A stretch of DNA of 64,000 nt from Atherinomorus stipes (lineage: Eukaryota > Chordata > Actinopteri > Atheriniformes > Atherinidae), in contig JALJCO010003433.1 of the NCBI GenBank assembly GCA_023101725.1, forward strand, positions 434,001 to 498,000, in the 5' to 3' direction. The notes beneath the pieces were generated by a model that was given only the letters and a program-made list of their open reading frames with translations, was not told where the DNA came from and ran no database searches. The translations under genes and the position numbers were made by a program. Shown here one piece after another: positions 24,952-37,375 of this stretch (position 1 is the stretch's first letter; each line of letters starts with the position of its first letter).

Positions 24952-27900
24952 CTGTAATAAGAAAAAAAAAGAAGAAACAAACAGGGTGGATTAGAGACAA
25001 AATTAAAGAAAGCCCTTTTTTTGCCCCAGAGATTCTGTGACCTGAACCTGCAGGCATGCTGTCAAGTTTTAAACGAGTATCACATTTGGCCGCAAACGTT
25101 TCAGTGCTACATGTGGGCGTTGAAACCACAGTTTCAAAAATGAATGTCAGTGAGTTTAAGTGCAACAACGGTGAAGTCTAAATTTCTGCAGACCGCAACT
25201 GAAACATTTCGTTATCAAATATAACACAAAGGCAGTTTCTAGAGTGATACACCACAATACAGCTCATTAACCTAAACTGCAAATTTACCACAAATGGATG
25301 AGACATTTTATCTTCAAAGCATTCAAAAACACACATTAAATATCAAAGATATTATTCTTAATAACCTTAAAAAAAAGCTTGTATGCAGCAGAAAATCCAT
25401 CAGACTGCACACAGGCACAATTGCTTTGTCTCATCTGAAAATGAAGCCTCAACAATTTACATTTTCTCCTTTAAAAAAAACTTACCTCAATCAAAAGTTT
25501 GCCCCAAATCCCTTTAAAATAACTTGAGAGACCAGTTAGAAAAATCTCAATACTTTACACAAACCAAAAACCCAACTGAAATTGCAGAAGCACCACTCAA
25601 ACAACACATGCACGCAACCCCCATTGACTGTTAGAGAGCGTAGTGTAACCACAGCTCAGGAGCCTCTATTGCAAATACAACCACAGGAAACTGTATGTCA
25701 GCTTGTCAGTGGCGCTTATGTACTGCACTTTTTGTGACATTAAGTAGCAACATCGTCATAAAATTAAACAGTAACGGTAGAAAATATTAACAAACTAAGA
25801 TTTGTCATATGTATAGTCACAGAATAATGCGCAACCAAACTGAGGTGTATGCGGGTGGCAGCTGATTGACCTCGAACAGCTTTTACACGTTCAACTCACT
25901 CGCAGCATGCATCAAGGTGGCTTCTTTGCTAGAAAACCTGAGCAGTACACAAAAAGCGCATTTCCTCTCTTGGAGACAGCAAACATCCTCTCCAATATAT
26001 CTTCACAAACATCTTAATTTACTTTTAATAAACGGCACCATGCTGTCTACAAAGACAGAAGGCATACAGAGGTCAAGAGAGGCTTTTGTTAACAAGCACC
26101 AACCCTCACCTGATGCATGTTTTTGGGTATTTTTTTTATGTTCAGTTTATGGTTAAAATGCTAGGTTTGCTAGGATCAGACAAGAAAGCAAGACAGTCTG
26201 CAGAATAGATAATCACAACTGGCTTCCTTATTTGCATTGCAATTAAAATAAACATAAAACAAGATTTTTGACAAATGTGTTTATATATCAATAACTTCCA
26301 GAGGTACAACTATCAAAACTGATTTGTCACCTAATAAAAAAACATATTAAAATGGGTTATATCAATGGTTAAACTCTTATCTAAGCACGTAGCTGAATGT
26401 ACTTAATTTACTAACATTTTTAACTTGCCCACAAACCCCACCCCAAAGAAACATCAACCTAAATCTGTGCTCTGGTGGAACTGGTTCCTATAATACTAAT
26501 AATCTGTTTCAACAAATAACTCCTGTCAACACAATGTACGCAAGATTGACTAATTGAAATGCAACTAAGATTTTATGTCAAATAACTCAGCCAGTTCCAC
26601 CCACTTTTGCCAGCAAAAATGAAAGCAGTCTTTAACCACTCATGTAAAGACGTGCGTCTTCCTGTGCATGCTGACTCTGATCCTCTCTGAGAATTGGACA
26701 GCACTTCTGAGAGTATTATGACCACAGGGGGAGGATGAGTTCGGCACTGACAGAGCAACTCCACTCACATGGTTGTCCTAGACACAAAGCCTAATAGATT
26801 ATCCTGTGTCTAGATGACAGAGCAAAATAAACTGCATGAGAAACCATTACCCAAGCCTGAAATAGCTGAACCCCCCCCCCCCAAAAAAAGCATTTTCCAA
26901 TGACTTAATTTGCCATTGACAGCAACTGTACAGCACAAATCTATAAATAAATGAAGTCACTTTACGTTTATTTGCATCAAATACTTCCACTCTTATCAAT
27001 ATCAATGATGAGTCATTTCTGGGTTTCAGTCAGAGTGAAATAATACCGTCCTTTGATGTGGCAAATGTAGAACTTTCAATATCGATGAAAATTAAGTATC
27101 AACATGCCAGATCTGGGGAGGTGGGACTTATTGAAACAATGTCTAAATATATTTTATCCCCAACAGACAGCTTTAAAAGATTCATTTTATACCCTGACAC
27201 ATAAAAGGAAAAAAGTGCATTGATGTGTGTCTCTGACAGCCTGTTTCACTAATCCAAAGCACACTAATGCTAATACTTATGCTCAGCAAAACTTGCAGTG
27301 AAGTTTGTAATTATTTTTTTTCTTGTCGTTTTCTTTTCTCCACCAAATGCCAAATTCAAACTTCCCTCAATCCGGTTTTCAGAGACATGCTGAGAAACCA
27401 AAACTCAATTCATACAGGGTAAGCCACAAACCCAGGCATATACCGGATAGATGCTACTGTGGCTTGAGATTAGTATGACACAGGATGGGAGTGTTACATT
27501 CAACACTAAAACCAAGATCTTTTAAATGGTGACAAGTTCTTGGCTTAACTGTGACATTAAAGCAGATGAGACCTCTGCAGTCAAAATGTGTTGCGTTTGG
27601 CTCTTATTAGACAGCAAAGCTCCTCCAATCCATGCAACCCTCTCAAGTCTAGACCTTAATGAGCTTTCTCTTTTGGAGCTTGTAGAGTACCGTGTGAAGG
27701 TTCACATTCCTGACTCTGTCCAAACTCATAAGACCTTAACCTGCTCACTGTGTGGTGCACTGCAGGGGTGCTTCATGCCTTTCTAGGTATTTGTCCTTAA
27801 AGCCTATAATCGGGTCATAAAGCAATACCTAGGGTTTTAGTCTAGTGAAAATCATTTGAGGTATTAATGAAGAATGGGAGAGTAATATATCAGCTCCACT

Positions 27901-28846
27901 CCTATCTCTTTATCTTACACTTACGCAGGATGAAATCAAACAAGATAGCGTCTATTGACCGTGATTGAAAGTATACTGGGATACTTTTCTATAAAATGAA
28001 GGCGAGAACATTTATGGAAATGCCAGTAAAAGAAAGACTAGCCTCAACAAGCTTACGAGCTTCAGCTAAAATTTAGAAACTCCGTAATATAGAGAAGTAT
28101 ATTTGAGGAATGCAATGAAAACATTTTACTCTTCGAGTGGAAAGTGCGTGCATGAAGCATAGAAGGGGTTAAAACAAAAAGGCAACATTGTACAACGAAT
28201 AGTAGCAATGTTGTACAGGCCTGGCCAACTTAGGCTACTTAGCTCGCTAGCAATAGTCTTTAGGTACCAACCTGAATACACATGACAAGCTAACTTAGCT
28301 ACATTAGCTCAAGGCGCCGCCATTAATCTTTCTGCAGAAAAGCCGTACAGCCTTGCATGAGCTATACCATCTAATGGCTCGTATTTCCTCGCATGCATCA
28401 TCTAAAACAGAGAACACTTTTACTTTCTAACCCCCCAAAACCGCGCAGATTGTGGCTAGTTAGCTTAAAGCTAGCAGTAACGTCAGATATGATCCATTAA
28501 TGTTCCACTTTTTAAGGAGCTGCACAATAATTGTAACGCATGACAGTTGTCGGGTCCACACGAAGCTAAACGAAAATCTGATATCGTGATTTGTTTTCAG
28601 ACTCTCTCCTCAGTTGTGCGCCGCTGTCCTAACAAAACCCAGCCTGCTCTACTGGCAAACCCACTCAACTCGACACTGTCACAAAGTCAGTGCGAGACGA
28701 GCTCACGGTCAATTCTATCCGTAGCTTCGGTCACCGGCTACCGGCGATCCGTGTGTGCTTCTCCCAGCAGCTGCCACGCGTGTCATTCATGTAATTGCAC
28801 CAAATCTGCTAATATAGCGGCATTTTGTATGCGGTTACTGGCTTAC
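24952..28846 (-). other. znf652: znf652 5' intron
   Basis: Runs between the inferred non-coding exon 1 and the first coding exon. A C-run lies near 26871-26882. No exon, RNA gene or complete transposon was recognised on either strand. Confidence 0.5.
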
Positions 28847-29220
28847 CTTCGTCGAGAGAGCGACCTCCTTCTTGCGTTCGTGCAATCAGAGTTGCACAGA
28901 TTCAGGGCTGCACGCGCACTTTTCTCGCTCGCCCTCACTTTACATTCGCGGGTGTGTATTTGGAGAAAGCAGTGCCACTTGTCTTTCAGTGCAAAATGCG
29001 AGATAATATTTGCTAACGTGCGTTGCGGGCTGCGGAGATAACCTGCGCACCGGCGTCCTCAGCCCCGCTACGTGGCCCAGCCAAGCACTGGCGCGTACCA
29101 CTGTTGTCCCGCGCTCATCCCAGGCATCCAGGCCGCTGTCTGGGCAGGCGCGCGCCAGTGTCTGACTGGATTCTTTTCGTCTCCCCTCCAAACCAAACAG
29201 GGCACGCGCACACACGTGAA
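28550..29220 (-). promoter_or_regulatory. znf652: znf652 CpG-rich promoter and exon 1
   Basis: CpG density is clearly raised compared with both flanks. On the minus strand a donor (CGACGAAG then GTAAGC) at 28847/28846 would end a non-coding exon 1 and splice to the acceptor above 24951. The transcription start is probably between about 29000 and 29200. The long plus-strand frame across this island looks like a GC by-product. Confidence 0.6.
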
Positions 29221-30364
29221 GCTGAAATCTTCAACGGATGAAATATTAATGAGAAGAAGCCGAAGACCGTTTCATGATCTCATGAGAAAGCGGAAATTAA
29301 TTTATTCCATTTTCATAACCTGGCGTAACACAATAATGGTCGGCTATAAATTTATGATTTTGAGAGGATAAATTTTTGGAAGCTTACATTAAATATCAGT
29401 GAGAAGATTAGGGGCTACTGTGCCAATGCCCAGGAAACAAGAGTAAGGGGTTTTATTATCTTACATCAGAAAGGGACAGAAAACGATCAAAATGAGACGC
29501 AAGAGAATGTTATAGAATGTTAATATTATAGAAAAGAGAGGATACATAGTCAATAAAAAGCAAACATTTTTGGAAAAAATGCCAAATTGAGCCATAATGC
29601 GGCACAAAGTTTGTATCTTAGGTTTGGTTGGTTTCTACAAGACAAAAAAAAGATTATCAAAATTAGACAAAATGACCTAAATGCAATAATTTAGAAGAAG
29701 AAAAAAACGTAGAAATGGACGGAATGTGGTTTGTGGTCACTGTGGGTCTTCGTTTGAAAGTCTTCAGTCAGAGGTGCCCAGGTCCAGTCCTCGAGAGCTA
29801 CTGCACATTTTGGTGTCATCCTTTCTCCAACACACCTGAATCAAATGAATGGCTCGTTTTCAAACCTCTGCAGAGCTGAATGCTACGTGCATGAGAGAAT
29901 TAGCTGTTTGATTCCAGTATGTTGGGGAGGGTATGTTCTAAAAATTGCAGGATAGTAGCTCAGGACCAGATTGGGACCCTCCTGTCTTAGGTCTTGGACA
30001 ACAGAGGGGCCTTTTACACACCTGTGGCCATGGGTTCATCAGTTTCTGTGAAACTTCTCAGGAAAGTCAGCAAATAGCATACATCAGCATTCCAAACACT
30101 GGAAAACATGGATCCATACAAACGCACTTATATGAAATGTGGTAAATTCAGTTCAGAATATGACAAATACTTGTTAAGTTCAACTGTTACACGGTTTAAT
30201 TTTAAATGTAACATCAGAAAACATCTTAAAGAACAAAACCATTGAGAGCTACCATTGTGTTAGACTTTGCATTTATGAAGATTCCTCACGTGGTGACAAT
30301 TATCAAACAATATCAAGGACTCAACATTCATCTTTATGCTGTTGACTGATGAGACTGGCCACTG
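29221..30364. other. intergenic, znf652 promoter to phb tail
   Basis: It contains one foldback MITE (29769-29984). No gene was seen. Confidence 0.6.
29769..29984. mobile_element. 216-bp foldback hAT-type MITE, copy A
   Basis: It starts CAGAGGTGCCCAGGTCCAG and ends CAGATTGGGACCCTCCTG, inverted repeats of each other with mismatches; the inner parts also fold back (CCAACACACCTGAATCAAAT against its near complement). Flanks TCTTCAGT and TCTTAGGT agree at 6 of 8 bases. A second copy lies at 43482. Confidence 0.75.
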
Positions 30365-31036
30365 GGAGGTAGAAAGATGACTTTATTGTTAGCACGAGCC
30401 ATTTCAGAATCGTGGGGCTTGCCCTGTCTCCAGATAAACCAAAGACACAGCAACAATTGTAAAGAATGAAGAGTCATCCTCCACTGTCAGATAGGCACAT
30501 TCCAATTGATGTGGGTGGCAAAATAATCTTCAACTGTGAATCAAAAAGAAAGCCTTTCATTTCAGATGTGAAGTAGTTACACAATCTGCTTAAACTTTCC
30601 AGCTCAATATGTGCTGCATTTTATCTTTTAAAATTTAACTTTTAATGAACTGTAGACCACTTCTGTTCTTTTAAGTCTGTTGCTTTTCACACATGCACAG
30701 CTCTAGTTCAGAAACAACTTTGTATAAGAATTTACTGCACTGACAATCTGTCTCAACATTTTATATTCATATATATATAGGTTACTATAACTGGAGCAAT
30801 TTACCCCTTCACGTTCATAGATAAGGTTGGACTTCATTAATGTATTCATCACAGACCTCTCACTCTACCTCCCACCATGCTGCTATCAGCAGTGCCCAGT
30901 CCAGAGGTGGTTGTAGAAAGAGTGTGAGGAATGTGTGAAGAATGGGAGAACCCTCCTATGAATCTTCCAACTACACCCTATCCACGGCCCAAGTTACTGC
31001 TGGTGACAGCAAGAAGTGGGATAGAGTGGGACGCTA
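30365..31036 (-). other. phb: phb 3' UTR with poly(A) signal
   Basis: Follows the stop at 31037-31039. A minus-strand AATAAA at 30382-30387 in a typical context suggests cleavage near 30365. Confidence 0.65.
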
Positions 31037-34000
31037 TCACTGGGGCAGCTGGAGCAGTGTGCCCTGGCCAGAGGGAAGGTAAGTGACATTGCGGGAGCGT
31101 GACAGCTGGAAGGCAATGTCCTCAGCTGCCTCCAGCTTACGTAGCTCTACCAAACCATCACCAGCATCCATCAGAGAGTTGGCAATGAGCAAGGCAGCCT
31201 GAGAATCTCCCTCTGCTGAGATGATGGCAGCCTGCTTCTGTTGCTCTGCCTAAAAGAAACAAAATTGTCGTCATTTAAGCGTTCACGTTCCACTAAAAAA
31301 GACAACATACTAGGCTGGAGATCACCACTGATTTTATCAATAAACTCAGTTCACAATAGTTGGATTTGATTTTGATTAAATCTGATTTGACATAGATTCA
31401 TTTAATTATTATTATTCTTGAATATTAAAGACATTCTCAGATAACCATTTTTATTAAACTCTGAGCCCGTTTACATGATTAAGATTTGATATCTGGGAGT
31501 AATCAGAAAATTGTATTATACGACACATCTACATGCAGTTCTCAAGTACAATATTTGAAAGATTACTGTCTACATTACTAGTCCTTTATCAGATTTCACA
31601 GTACATACATGTAGCGGCATCCCTTCCTGTTTTCAAAACATTCTGTTTGTTAAACACAGCTGCCTACAATCTTAGTGTTAGCTGCTAATGTTGGAGGTAA
31701 TGACCTGCTAAATATTAATGCCATCTAATGGCGAATGAAAAAAATACAAATTTGTAGGGATGTTAGATATAGGCTTTTCCTTTTTCTTTTTTAATCAATA
31801 TACCGATATTGTCCAACTCTTAAATTCCGATATCCAATATCAACCGATATATGCAGAGAGCTGTGAGGTTGTATCTCTCATATTTTGAGAAATAGAACTA
31901 TTCTGCTCTGTGACGAAAGATCCCAGAATCTCGTTAACTCAGCCTGAGGAGTTTATTTTGGACATCTGGCTTCCATACATCAGATATTAGCAGGTATTAG
32001 CCAACATGTGGCTGATTCTAATGTTTCTGGCAACTTGGTAACTTAACCAACAACTTAAAACCAGACATGTTATATGCAGCTTCAAAGCAAGTCAGTCTGT
32101 AGCAGCAGCTGCATCATAGTCACATTACTCTGAAAGGAATGCTGGGAAATATAACAGGGACTTTCCTATATAAAATAATACAAGAGTATATAAAACTAGA
32201 AGACAAATGAATGTGACTACAGTAATATAAGAAACTTTTTATTGATGTTTTGTTTTGTTTGTTTTGATATTGTTTTTTTTTTTTTTTTGAAGATTGTTTT
32301 GTTAGTCTTGGCGACTTGATGAGGAGATGGGGGTTAACTGGGAAAACTGAGTGCTTATTTTTTTTTTTAATTTTGCGACTGTACAAGGGCAGAAGATACA
32401 AGATTTTCTTCATTCTGTTCCTGTTGTTCAGGGAAACTATTGATGTACGTTATATGAAATGAAAGAAAGATGTGAACAATAAACATACAAAGAACATGCC
32501 GGACCGCTGCTAATGGAACAAGATCTTGTGAGATTTCATTGCTCCATAACGAAATACTGAAATCTCAAAATCTCGCAAGATTTCATTTTTTCAAAATATT
32601 GTCCCAAAAAAACAATTTTTTCCGATGTCGCATTTTAATGCCAATATCCGCCTGTAATATCAATAGGCCGACAATATCAGACATCCCAACAAATTTGGTA
32701 TCATTTCGGCAAAAAGGCTGATTTTGGGCACTAAGATGCTTTGTCTGCACTTTGAGCTGCATTATGTATGAAAGCTGCTATATAAACAAAGACTGATTGA
32801 TTACAGCTTTGAACATAATCCTACAAAAAAAAAAATTCATGAGCCTTATTTATGAAGTTTCTGATGGATTTACATCCTTACATTTACAATTTTTATCATT
32901 GTGTACCAGAAAAAATGAATTTGAGTGCCATTCTAAAAATCTGAATTTGGCATTTTCTCAGCAAGAGAAGCTGGTTTTGGGTGGAAATGGAACAAGCAAC
33001 CTGCTCATTGGGTATATACGCCAAGGATTCACCTAGAATAGGGTCTCTGTTGTCTCCGGAAAAAGAAAGGGATGGAAAGTCATTTTTAAAAGGTTGTCAA
33101 GTTTTATGAAACCATATTGGAATAATTACAGCTGAATTTATTTGTATCAATTAATCAATTTTGTATTTAAACCCAGTTCATACCAAGTTTTACATGTACA
33201 AGTAAGGCAGAAAGACATGCATGCTAAAAATAATACCTTTTCTACAACGAAACGGGCCCTCTCTGCCTCCTGCTGGGCCACCTGCTTCATCTCAACAGCC
33301 TCTGTGAATTCCTTGCCAAAGGTCAAGTGAGTCTAGAAGAATGCCATAAAATCACTTATTCATTATCACAAATAGAAACAAAGATAAATGGGCACCACAG
33401 AAAACTTTACAAACAATTTCATACCAGTGAAACATCATCCAAGATGAGGCCAAATGTGGAGGCTCTTTCTGTAAGGTCCTCGCTAACCTGCCGAGACACC
33501 AGCTCTCTCTGAGTGATGAGCTCGCCAGCATCAAACCTGGCCTATGAGGAGGAGACACAGTCAGTTCATATGCTCATTATCCAAAGGCAAAAACAGAGAG
33601 AAGGTAAAATATATACGTACGTACATACGTTCATACATACATAGATTAAAGTCATTTGTGGCTTTATACTTACCACTACAGCCTTTAGGACCTCTGTTGT
33701 GATGGACGGTAGCACCCTCTCATCATAGTCCTCACCAATACTGGTGTAGATACGTGGCAGCTGACCCGTGACCGGCCGGAAAAGGATACGCAGTGTGATG
33801 TTTACATTCTGCAGATCTGTAGGATAAATTAAAAGTAATTTATATTGCACATAAAATCCTTCAAAGTGAATGAAATAATTTAAATGTGTGTTTAAAGTAC
33901 TTTGATTTGTTTTTACAGTTTGCACAGTTTATATAATAAAGCCAAACCCACCAAGTTTGGACAAACCCAACATGCATGAGCAAAACCTTTTTCCTCACTG

Positions 34001-34687
34001 ATCATCTGCATACCTTTGCTACCAGTGATGACAGGCACATTGCGTGGACGGGAGCGGCAATCAAAGATGATGGGTTTCTGAACCCAGGGAATGAGGAAGT
34101 GGGTTCCCTCTCCAACAACTGCATCTTGAACACCCCGAAACCTGTCAAATATTACAGCACGGTGCCCTGCGTCGACTGCAGAAAAGAAGACAGACATGTA
34201 ATTTAAAACATTGTCCTAAATTTAGAAAAATAAATGTTTTCATCCAATGAAATGTTTTCCTTACAAAACATATGACACTCAAGCATGGTGAGAATTACAC
34301 AAAGTGTACAGGAATAATAGACTACTTAAATGATAAGAAAAAAAAACTGGTTATTACAAAGCATTAGTCTAAAATTATTTCACGAGAACAGTAAAATGAA
34401 TGCAGTTGCATCCGCAGTGCAGGCAGTCTCATCTGTGTTGCAGCTGAAGAACTATTTTTTTGATTAACTGTGTACCAAGTTGACAATAAAAACAAGAAAT
34501 ACTACATTAAAACATATAACAAATAAGTTACAAACTTAAATACCCCCCTTTACATCAAGAGAGTGGTGTAAACTAAGTTATGTACAACTGCTCAGCACTC
34601 ACCATTAAAGAGGGCAGAGTTCACAACACCTCCTCCGATGGCAAGGGCGAGCCCCAACTTTCCAAGAGACTCAAATAATTTGGCCAT
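31037..34687 (-). CDS. phb: Prohibitin 1
   Basis: Prohibitin 1 forms ring complexes with PHB2 in the mitochondrial inner membrane, acting as a scaffold for m-AAA protease, cristae and respiratory-chain assembly. Coding exons in transcript order: 34687-34603, 34175-34014, 33816-33674, 33541-33425, 33332-33237 and 31249-31037. All are GT-AG and join in frame to 271 residues; human has 272. The N-terminus [20 protein letters not shown] is the hydrophobic anchor. The SPFH/Band-7 domain runs from about 26 to 190 ([40 protein letters not shown]), followed by the coiled coil ([20 protein letters not shown]) and the end [14 protein letters not shown]. Nothing is missing. The last intron carries a hAT-type insertion. 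Confidence 0.98.
31250..33236 (-). other. phb: phb intron 5
   Basis: The longest phb intron. Nearly half is the hAT-type element at 31755-32689. No other feature was recognised. Confidence 0.75.
31755..32689. mobile_element. 935-bp hAT-type element in phb intron, perfect 8-bp TSD
   Basis: The ends are TAGGGATGTTAGATATAGG and, on the other strand, TTGGGATGTCTGATATTG. An identical 8-bp direct repeat, CAAATTTG, flanks it at 31747-31754 and 32690-32697. The interior has repeated GATAT/CCGATAT words and AATCTCGCAAGATTTCA-type motifs also seen in the element at 42330. No transposase frame is present. Confidence 0.85.
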
Positions 34688-34696
34688 GACAGCAAC

Positions 34697-35234
34697 CTGC
34701 AGGCAACGAAAGGGTAAACGTTTCTTACACTTCGTACACACCGCCTTCTTTGATCCCCCGCCATGCGATGTAAACAAGTTAATTCTCTGTTGCAGAGTTG
34801 AGAAAGCCAACTTAAATCGCTGATCTTAAGGAACAAAAGGCTTTGGCCTTGGGAGATGCCAAGGCTGTATGTTTCTGCTAAATTAGCTAAATGTTAGCAT
34901 TAGCTTATCAGCTAGCTATGAGCTAAGAGCTCCAACAAACAGAGGTTAACTTACTGAGCAATGCAGCACGTGAAACACCAAGTATAATACATTATTAAAG
35001 CCGGTACCAATCTGTCCCAACGGTTCACCAGTTGAATGTGCGCATGCTAGCCTCCGCTGATGGACATGTATAAAGCGGCTGCTCGTGCGAGTTACTCAAC
35101 TCGTGGTGCCACATTTTTTGGAAGATAACACACAATAATGTCTCTGTCTTGCTGTGTCACGATGGCTATACTAAAAGTTAAGCTAATGATGTAATTTGTA
35201 CTGAGTCGCAAACATACTACATGCCATAACTCAC
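34697..35234 (-). other. phb: phb 5' intron
   Basis: Between the inferred non-coding exon 1 (donor at 35235/35234) and exon 2 (acceptor above 34696, nine bases before the ATG). An NRF1-like TGCGCATGC at 35039-35047 may mark an internal regulatory site. Confidence 0.5.
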
Positions 35235-35345
35235 CTTAGTTTGCTCGGATGTCTGTGACCTCCACCGCACACGACGTAGAACACATGAAGTAACTGCCCC
35301 AAAGCGCCTGCGCACTGGATGTTGTAACGTAGCGTCTGATTGGAG
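35235..35345 (-). promoter_or_regulatory. phb: phb non-coding exon 1 and promoter
   Basis: On the minus strand a donor (AACTAAG then GTGAGT) ends exon 1 at 35235. Upstream are an NRF1-like site GCGCCTGCGCAC at 35304-35315 and a CCAAT box (ATTGG on the plus strand, 35339-35343). NRF1 plus CCAAT fits a nuclear gene for a mitochondrial protein. Confidence 0.5.
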
Positions 35346-36589
35346 AAAACACAAACGTCTTCTTCTACAACTCGTGCCCGGGGTCATTGAGCATTCAACG
35401 TGACAATGCAATACTACCGCCACCCACTGTTTCTTTTACAGTCTGTTCACATTTTCAGTCATACTATTAATTAAAACACACCCTTGCAATCCAATAACTC
35501 AACAGAGGGTCACTGTTATGCTGTTTGACACCATAACATTAAGACTATCATGTCTGATCCTTAATAAACGTTATCTTGCTGACTGATTTTCAATATTTCT
35601 CTCCCAAAAAATATTAACATTTAAAGTTACATTCAGGAATAAATGTGTAGTAGACTATAAATTCATTTGAGAACAGTAAATGAATCTACATCAGATTAGT
35701 TAATTTAAACATCTCATTAGTTATACGTCAGAAACTCTTGTACCGTGAATATCCGCTAAGAGACCTAGTTTTATTATTATTATTAATAATAATAATTTAT
35801 TTTGACTGATCATGGCAAATGGTTCAGTTCTGAATATTTCATCAGTTTATGTGCACCTACGCCACATATTGCTCTAAAGACTATGCAGATTGTCAGGCAT
35901 CCTGGTCCAAATGAAGGATTTTTTTCTTAATTTTTTGATTTATTAATGTTTTTTTTTCTTTCACTTTAATCATTTTGCTTATTTGTTTGCAAATGTTCTC
36001 GGGGATAATTTGTTTTGGTCTTTGCTGCCATCTGCCGGACGTTAATTAAACCTCATGGACGTCAAAATCTCAGACACACACAGGGCTACCCATTTATGTG
36101 GAGTTTCTCTGTTTTTCCAGTGACAATAGGACTGATTACGATCATGTTAGTTTTTGCAGTTTTAGATGTTCGGATGCAGCCATTATTTGATGACCAGGAA
36201 ATTGAGAGGACTTGTAAGTTATAAATTGTTGCCAACCATAAATCATGAGCTTTTTAAAAGCACTGCTGATGATTGAAAAAAAACAAAAAACAAACTTCTG
36301 ATGATTGACTTTTAAAACAGACTTCTCCTAATAAACCTTTTAATTTTTTTTTTTTCTATTTTTTTATCTCTATGTTTCCATCCTTCAGACTCACCGAGTC
36401 TCGCACTAACCTTCAGGTCCTGGATTTGGGGTTAACCCTTCAACACTGAAGAGTCCCAACCACAAACCCTGACATGGATGTTATTTACACTGGTGATCTT
36501 TAGACTTAATGTGGCATGCAGGACAACCTCGACCCACTTCACAAATCCCCAGAACTGAATGGAAAACGTAGTAAAAATTTAAAACAAAA

Positions 36590-36715
36590 AGCTCAATCTT
36601 CACCTGCTTTCTTGAAAATGACATTGAGCCCATTGTACTCCAATGACCTCCACAGTCACCAGATCTCAGTCCAACAGAGCAGTTTTGGGATGTGATGGAA
36701 CGGGGATACTGTAAT
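36590..36715 (+). pseudogene. Tc1/mariner transposase relic
   Basis: One plus-strand frame from about 36630 reads VLQ*PPQSPDLSPTEQFWD then VMER. This is the conserved Tc1-type segment around the last catalytic acid (family form: WPPQSPDLNPIEHLWD), with the Trp codon mutated to TGA. The surrounding sequence is decayed, and no terminal repeats were found. Confidence 0.75.
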
Positions 36716-36877
36716 ATTTCTGTTGAACTACAATTCAAAACCACGATTATCCCTTTAAAAAATGATGATTTTGTCAATTTCCCAATATTTTACTGACAGC
36801 TGATTTTTCCCCTTTAATGGTAGGGTATAAATCAATTTAAGGAAAACTTTAAGTAGCTAGAAAAAAATCTACCTTCA

Positions 36878-36938
36878 CGGGGATCGAGCTTGCATCGCTG
36901 ACACTTCCACTCAACTACACAAACCGTGGAATTTAAAA
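36878..36938 (-). repeat. tRNA-like fragment (SINE head or tRNA relic)
   Basis: On the minus strand, TGTGTAGTTGAGTGGAAG resembles a pol III A box region, and AAGCTCGATCCCCGTG about 20 bases later resembles a B box/T arm. I cannot fold a full cloverleaf, so it is likely a relic. Confidence 0.3.
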
Positions 36939-37076
36939 TAGCACTTGTCTAAATTGTAATATACCATAAAACTGTGAAAGATTTTATTTAGTTTGCGATT
37001 TGTAGATAGGACACATGTACAACCAAAAACACACTTTGTCGCCCCCTGGCGTCAAAATAACAAATAACATGTAGTT

Positions 37077-37090
37077 AGTTTCACTTTCCT
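37077..37090 (+). promoter_or_regulatory. ISRE (interferon-stimulated response element)
   Basis: AGTTTCACTTTCCT; the other strand reads AGGAAAGTGAAACT and fits the ISRE consensus GAAANNGAAACT exactly. It lies about 1 kb upstream of the start codon of the Deltex-domain gene and directly before its inferred non-coding exon 1. ISREs bind ISGF3 (STAT1/STAT2/IRF9) and IRFs. Confidence 0.7.
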
Positions 37091-37099
37091 CCTCCTCTT

Positions 37100-37165
37100 C
37101 ATGTAAAGAGTGACGATCTTTCAAAGATAGCGACAAAAGAGAAACCATCGTGAAACATTTTCAAG
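37100..37165 (+). other. inferred non-coding exon 1 of the Deltex-domain gene
   Basis: A donor at 37165/37166 (TTCAAG then GTTAGTG) just downstream of the ISRE would splice to the acceptor before the ATG at 38077 (TTCTTCCAG). The start is estimated and not directly visible. Confidence 0.4.
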
Positions 37166-37375
37166 GTTAGTGATGATTAAATACGAAAGAAATCCAAGGT
37201 TCTTCGCTATATAGTGCAATACCGACACTTGCTCGACATTCAGGTTTAGTTGAGACGTGTCTGATTTATTCACTTCCTTGAAACTCGACGCTGCAATGTG
37301 GCTTTTCCTATCGCGTTGATACACATTTAACAGCCCATGTAGCTGTAAACACTTGCTTCCTTCGCCGCTGGCCAT
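37121..37375 (-). CDS. unassigned 84-residue minus-strand ORF
   Basis: A true ATG at 37375 in fair context (A at -3) opens a frame beginning MASGEGSKCLQLHGLLNVYQ. It is antisense to the inferred exon 1 of the Deltex-domain gene. I recognise no family. It could be the first exon of a divergent transcript or chance. Confidence 0.15.
   Translation of the reverse strand: MASGEGSKCLQLHGLLNVYQRDRKSHIAASSFKEVNKSDTSQLNLNVEQVSVLHYIAKNLGFLSYLIITNLENVSRWFLFCRYL

Larger units (their letters stand above)
35440..37070. other. intergenic, phb promoter to Deltex-domain gene
   Basis: AT-rich, with a degraded Tc1-type transposase piece near 36.6 kb and a tRNA-like fragment near 36.9 kb. No intact gene was recognised. 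Confidence 0.6.

Noticed and set aside
28547..29041. 164-residue plus-strand frame
   Set aside because: It begins with TTG, spans the CpG-rich znf652 promoter on the opposite strand, and shows no domain or splice context.
36015..36224. 69-residue frame with a hydrophobic stretch
   Set aside because: No recognisable family, no supporting splice or promoter signals, AT-rich intergenic context.
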